Source of the DNA: Marivivens sp.
Lineage (GTDB): Bacteria; Pseudomonadota; Alphaproteobacteria; Rhodobacterales; Rhodobacteraceae
Direction of reading: 5' to 3'
NCBI GenBank assembly: GCA_017643845.1
Contig: JAEPMR010000005.1
Coordinates: 1 to 64,000, forward strand
Length of the DNA stretch: 64,000 nucleotides
Position numbers and translations under genes: made by a program. Each line of letters starts with the position of its first letter. The stretch's first letter is position 1. Under the pieces are notes generated by a model. It worked only from the letters and a program-made list of their open reading frames with translations. It was not told the DNA's origin and ran no database searches. This document shows positions 63,460-64,000 of this stretch, in pieces.

Positions 63460-64000
63460 TCCGTACGCCCCTGCGCCCGCTTGCACGGATCATCAAGGCG
63501 CGTCAGACAGGCGCCAACCCCGACGCAATCGAAGCCGAGAACAAGCGCGAGCGCCATGCTCAGATGGCTGACCGCGCCCGCCGTCGTGCAGAGGGCCGTC
63601 TGCTTGTGCTTGGGGTTTGCTTTCTTCTCGCTTACGGAGTGATCGGCATCCGTATGGGGACCATCGCGGCGTCTGTGCCCGAAGAACCTCGAACAGCCGA
63701 TGTGGGCAATCCCATCATCAGTCAGCGCGCCGACATCTTGGATCGCGACGGCCGCATTCTCGCGACGAATTTTGAAACGCACTCGCTCTACGCGCAACCG
63801 CCGCAGATGGTTGATCCCCGCGCGGCGGCTGACGGATTGGCCGCGATCTTCCCGGAAATGGACGCCGAAGAGCTTTTTGCCGATTTCACCGGTGGGCGGA
63901 AATTCCTGTGGCTGCGGCGGCAGATCAGTCCTGAACAGATGCAGGCCGTTTTTGACATCGGCGATCCAGGCCTCCTGTTCGGACCGCGCGAAATGCGCCT
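63456..64000 (+). CDS. ftsI: Penicillin-binding protein 3 / FtsI, N-terminal part (runs off the window)
   Basis: The first 181 codons of a class B PBP are present. There is a cytoplasmic Arg-rich tail, one membrane helix (LLVLGVCFLLAYGVIGIRM, about residues 48-66) and the start of the periplasmic pedestal. The conserved RADILDRDGRILATN follows, typical of FtsI. The transpeptidase domain lies beyond the window. Gene order mraZ-rsmH-ftsL-ftsI is the standard dcw arrangement. Confidence 0.93.
   Translation, partial: MIRTPLRPLARIIKARQTGANPDAIEAENKRERHAQMADRARRRAEGRLLVLGVCFLLAYGVIGIRMGTIAASVPEEPRTADVGNPIISQRADILDRDGRILATNFETHSLYAQPPQMVDPRAAADGLAAIFPEMDAEELFADFTGGRKFLWLRRQISPEQMQAVFDIGDPGLLFGPREMR

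Overview
The window reads as a chromosomal segment of an alphaproteobacterium of the Rhodobacteraceae (Roseobacter/Paracoccus/Rhodobacter group). The evidence is a sox thiosulfate-oxidation operon, the ALA-synthase form of hemA, a complete beta-hydroxyaspartate cycle cluster (bhcRABCD), FnrL-type operator sites, a radA-cvpA-purF-SDR run, an mraZ-headed division (dcw) cluster, and a CCUCCUCCC-loop (CcsR/cuckoo) small-RNA array behind a DUF1127 gene. GC content is high and coding density is about 90 percent. I see no insertion sequence, prophage, CRISPR array, tRNA or rRNA.

Layout. 1-5.5 kb: end of soxB, soxCD, a DUF302 protein with hemA, and a convergent SoxH-like Tat-exported metallo-hydrolase. 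5.7-10.4 kb: a tandem glycine riboswitch ahead of gcvT-gcvH-gcvP. 10.5-12.9 kb: nspC and a carboxy(nor)spermidine synthase. 12.9-18.7 kb: a LysR regulator followed by an overlapping operon of an aldehyde dehydrogenase, an M19-fold protein lacking half of the usual metal ligands, an unrecognised 568-residue protein and a DUF3726 protein. 18.7-24.7 kb (minus strand): galE, galU, a CHASE-type sensor kinase homologue without its H-box histidine, a ribokinase-like kinase and bhcR. 24.9-29.2 kb: bhcABCD. 29.2-32.7 kb (minus): an FNR-box-controlled SHOCT protein, a SulP permease, a rhodanese-like protein and a persulfide dioxygenase-like Blh. 32.8-42.2 kb: an FAA hydrolase (plus), then glgB-glgC-glgA-glgX-pgm (minus). 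42.4-48.4 kb: a partial inositol-type module (class II aldolase, IolB-like, IolC-like, two Gfo/Idh dehydrogenases, LacI regulator with two matching operators). 48.5-53.5 kb: a dimethylglycine/sarcosine dehydrogenase-like flavoprotein with an MttB-family methyltransferase and a divergent LysR gene. 53.5-59.1 kb (minus): SDR, purF, cvpA, radA, LysE exporter, nine small-RNA hairpins and DUF1127. 59.4-64 kb (plus): mrp, GNAT acetyltransferase, a long regulatory leader, mraZ, rsmH, ftsL and the start of ftsI.

How the parts fit. One theme is C2/C1 and glycine metabolism: the bhc cluster turns glyoxylate plus glycine into oxaloacetate, the riboswitch-controlled gcv operon splits glycine into CO2 and methylene-THF, hemA consumes glycine, and the flavoprotein/MttB pair probably feeds N-methyl groups and methylated glycines into the same pool. 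A second theme is sulfur: Sox in the periplasm, Blh, the rhodanese-like protein and SulP for sulfide/sulfite handling. A third is glucose storage through galU/galE, pgm and glg.

The most unusual element is the array at 58.5-58.9 kb: nine different stems that all present the same anti-Shine-Dalgarno-like loop. Also notable are the decayed kinase H-box, the M19-like protein with its unknown partners, and the 600-base leader upstream of mraZ with 10-base-phased TGGGA repeats on both strands. All functional assignments come from reading motifs and gene order; no database search was run.
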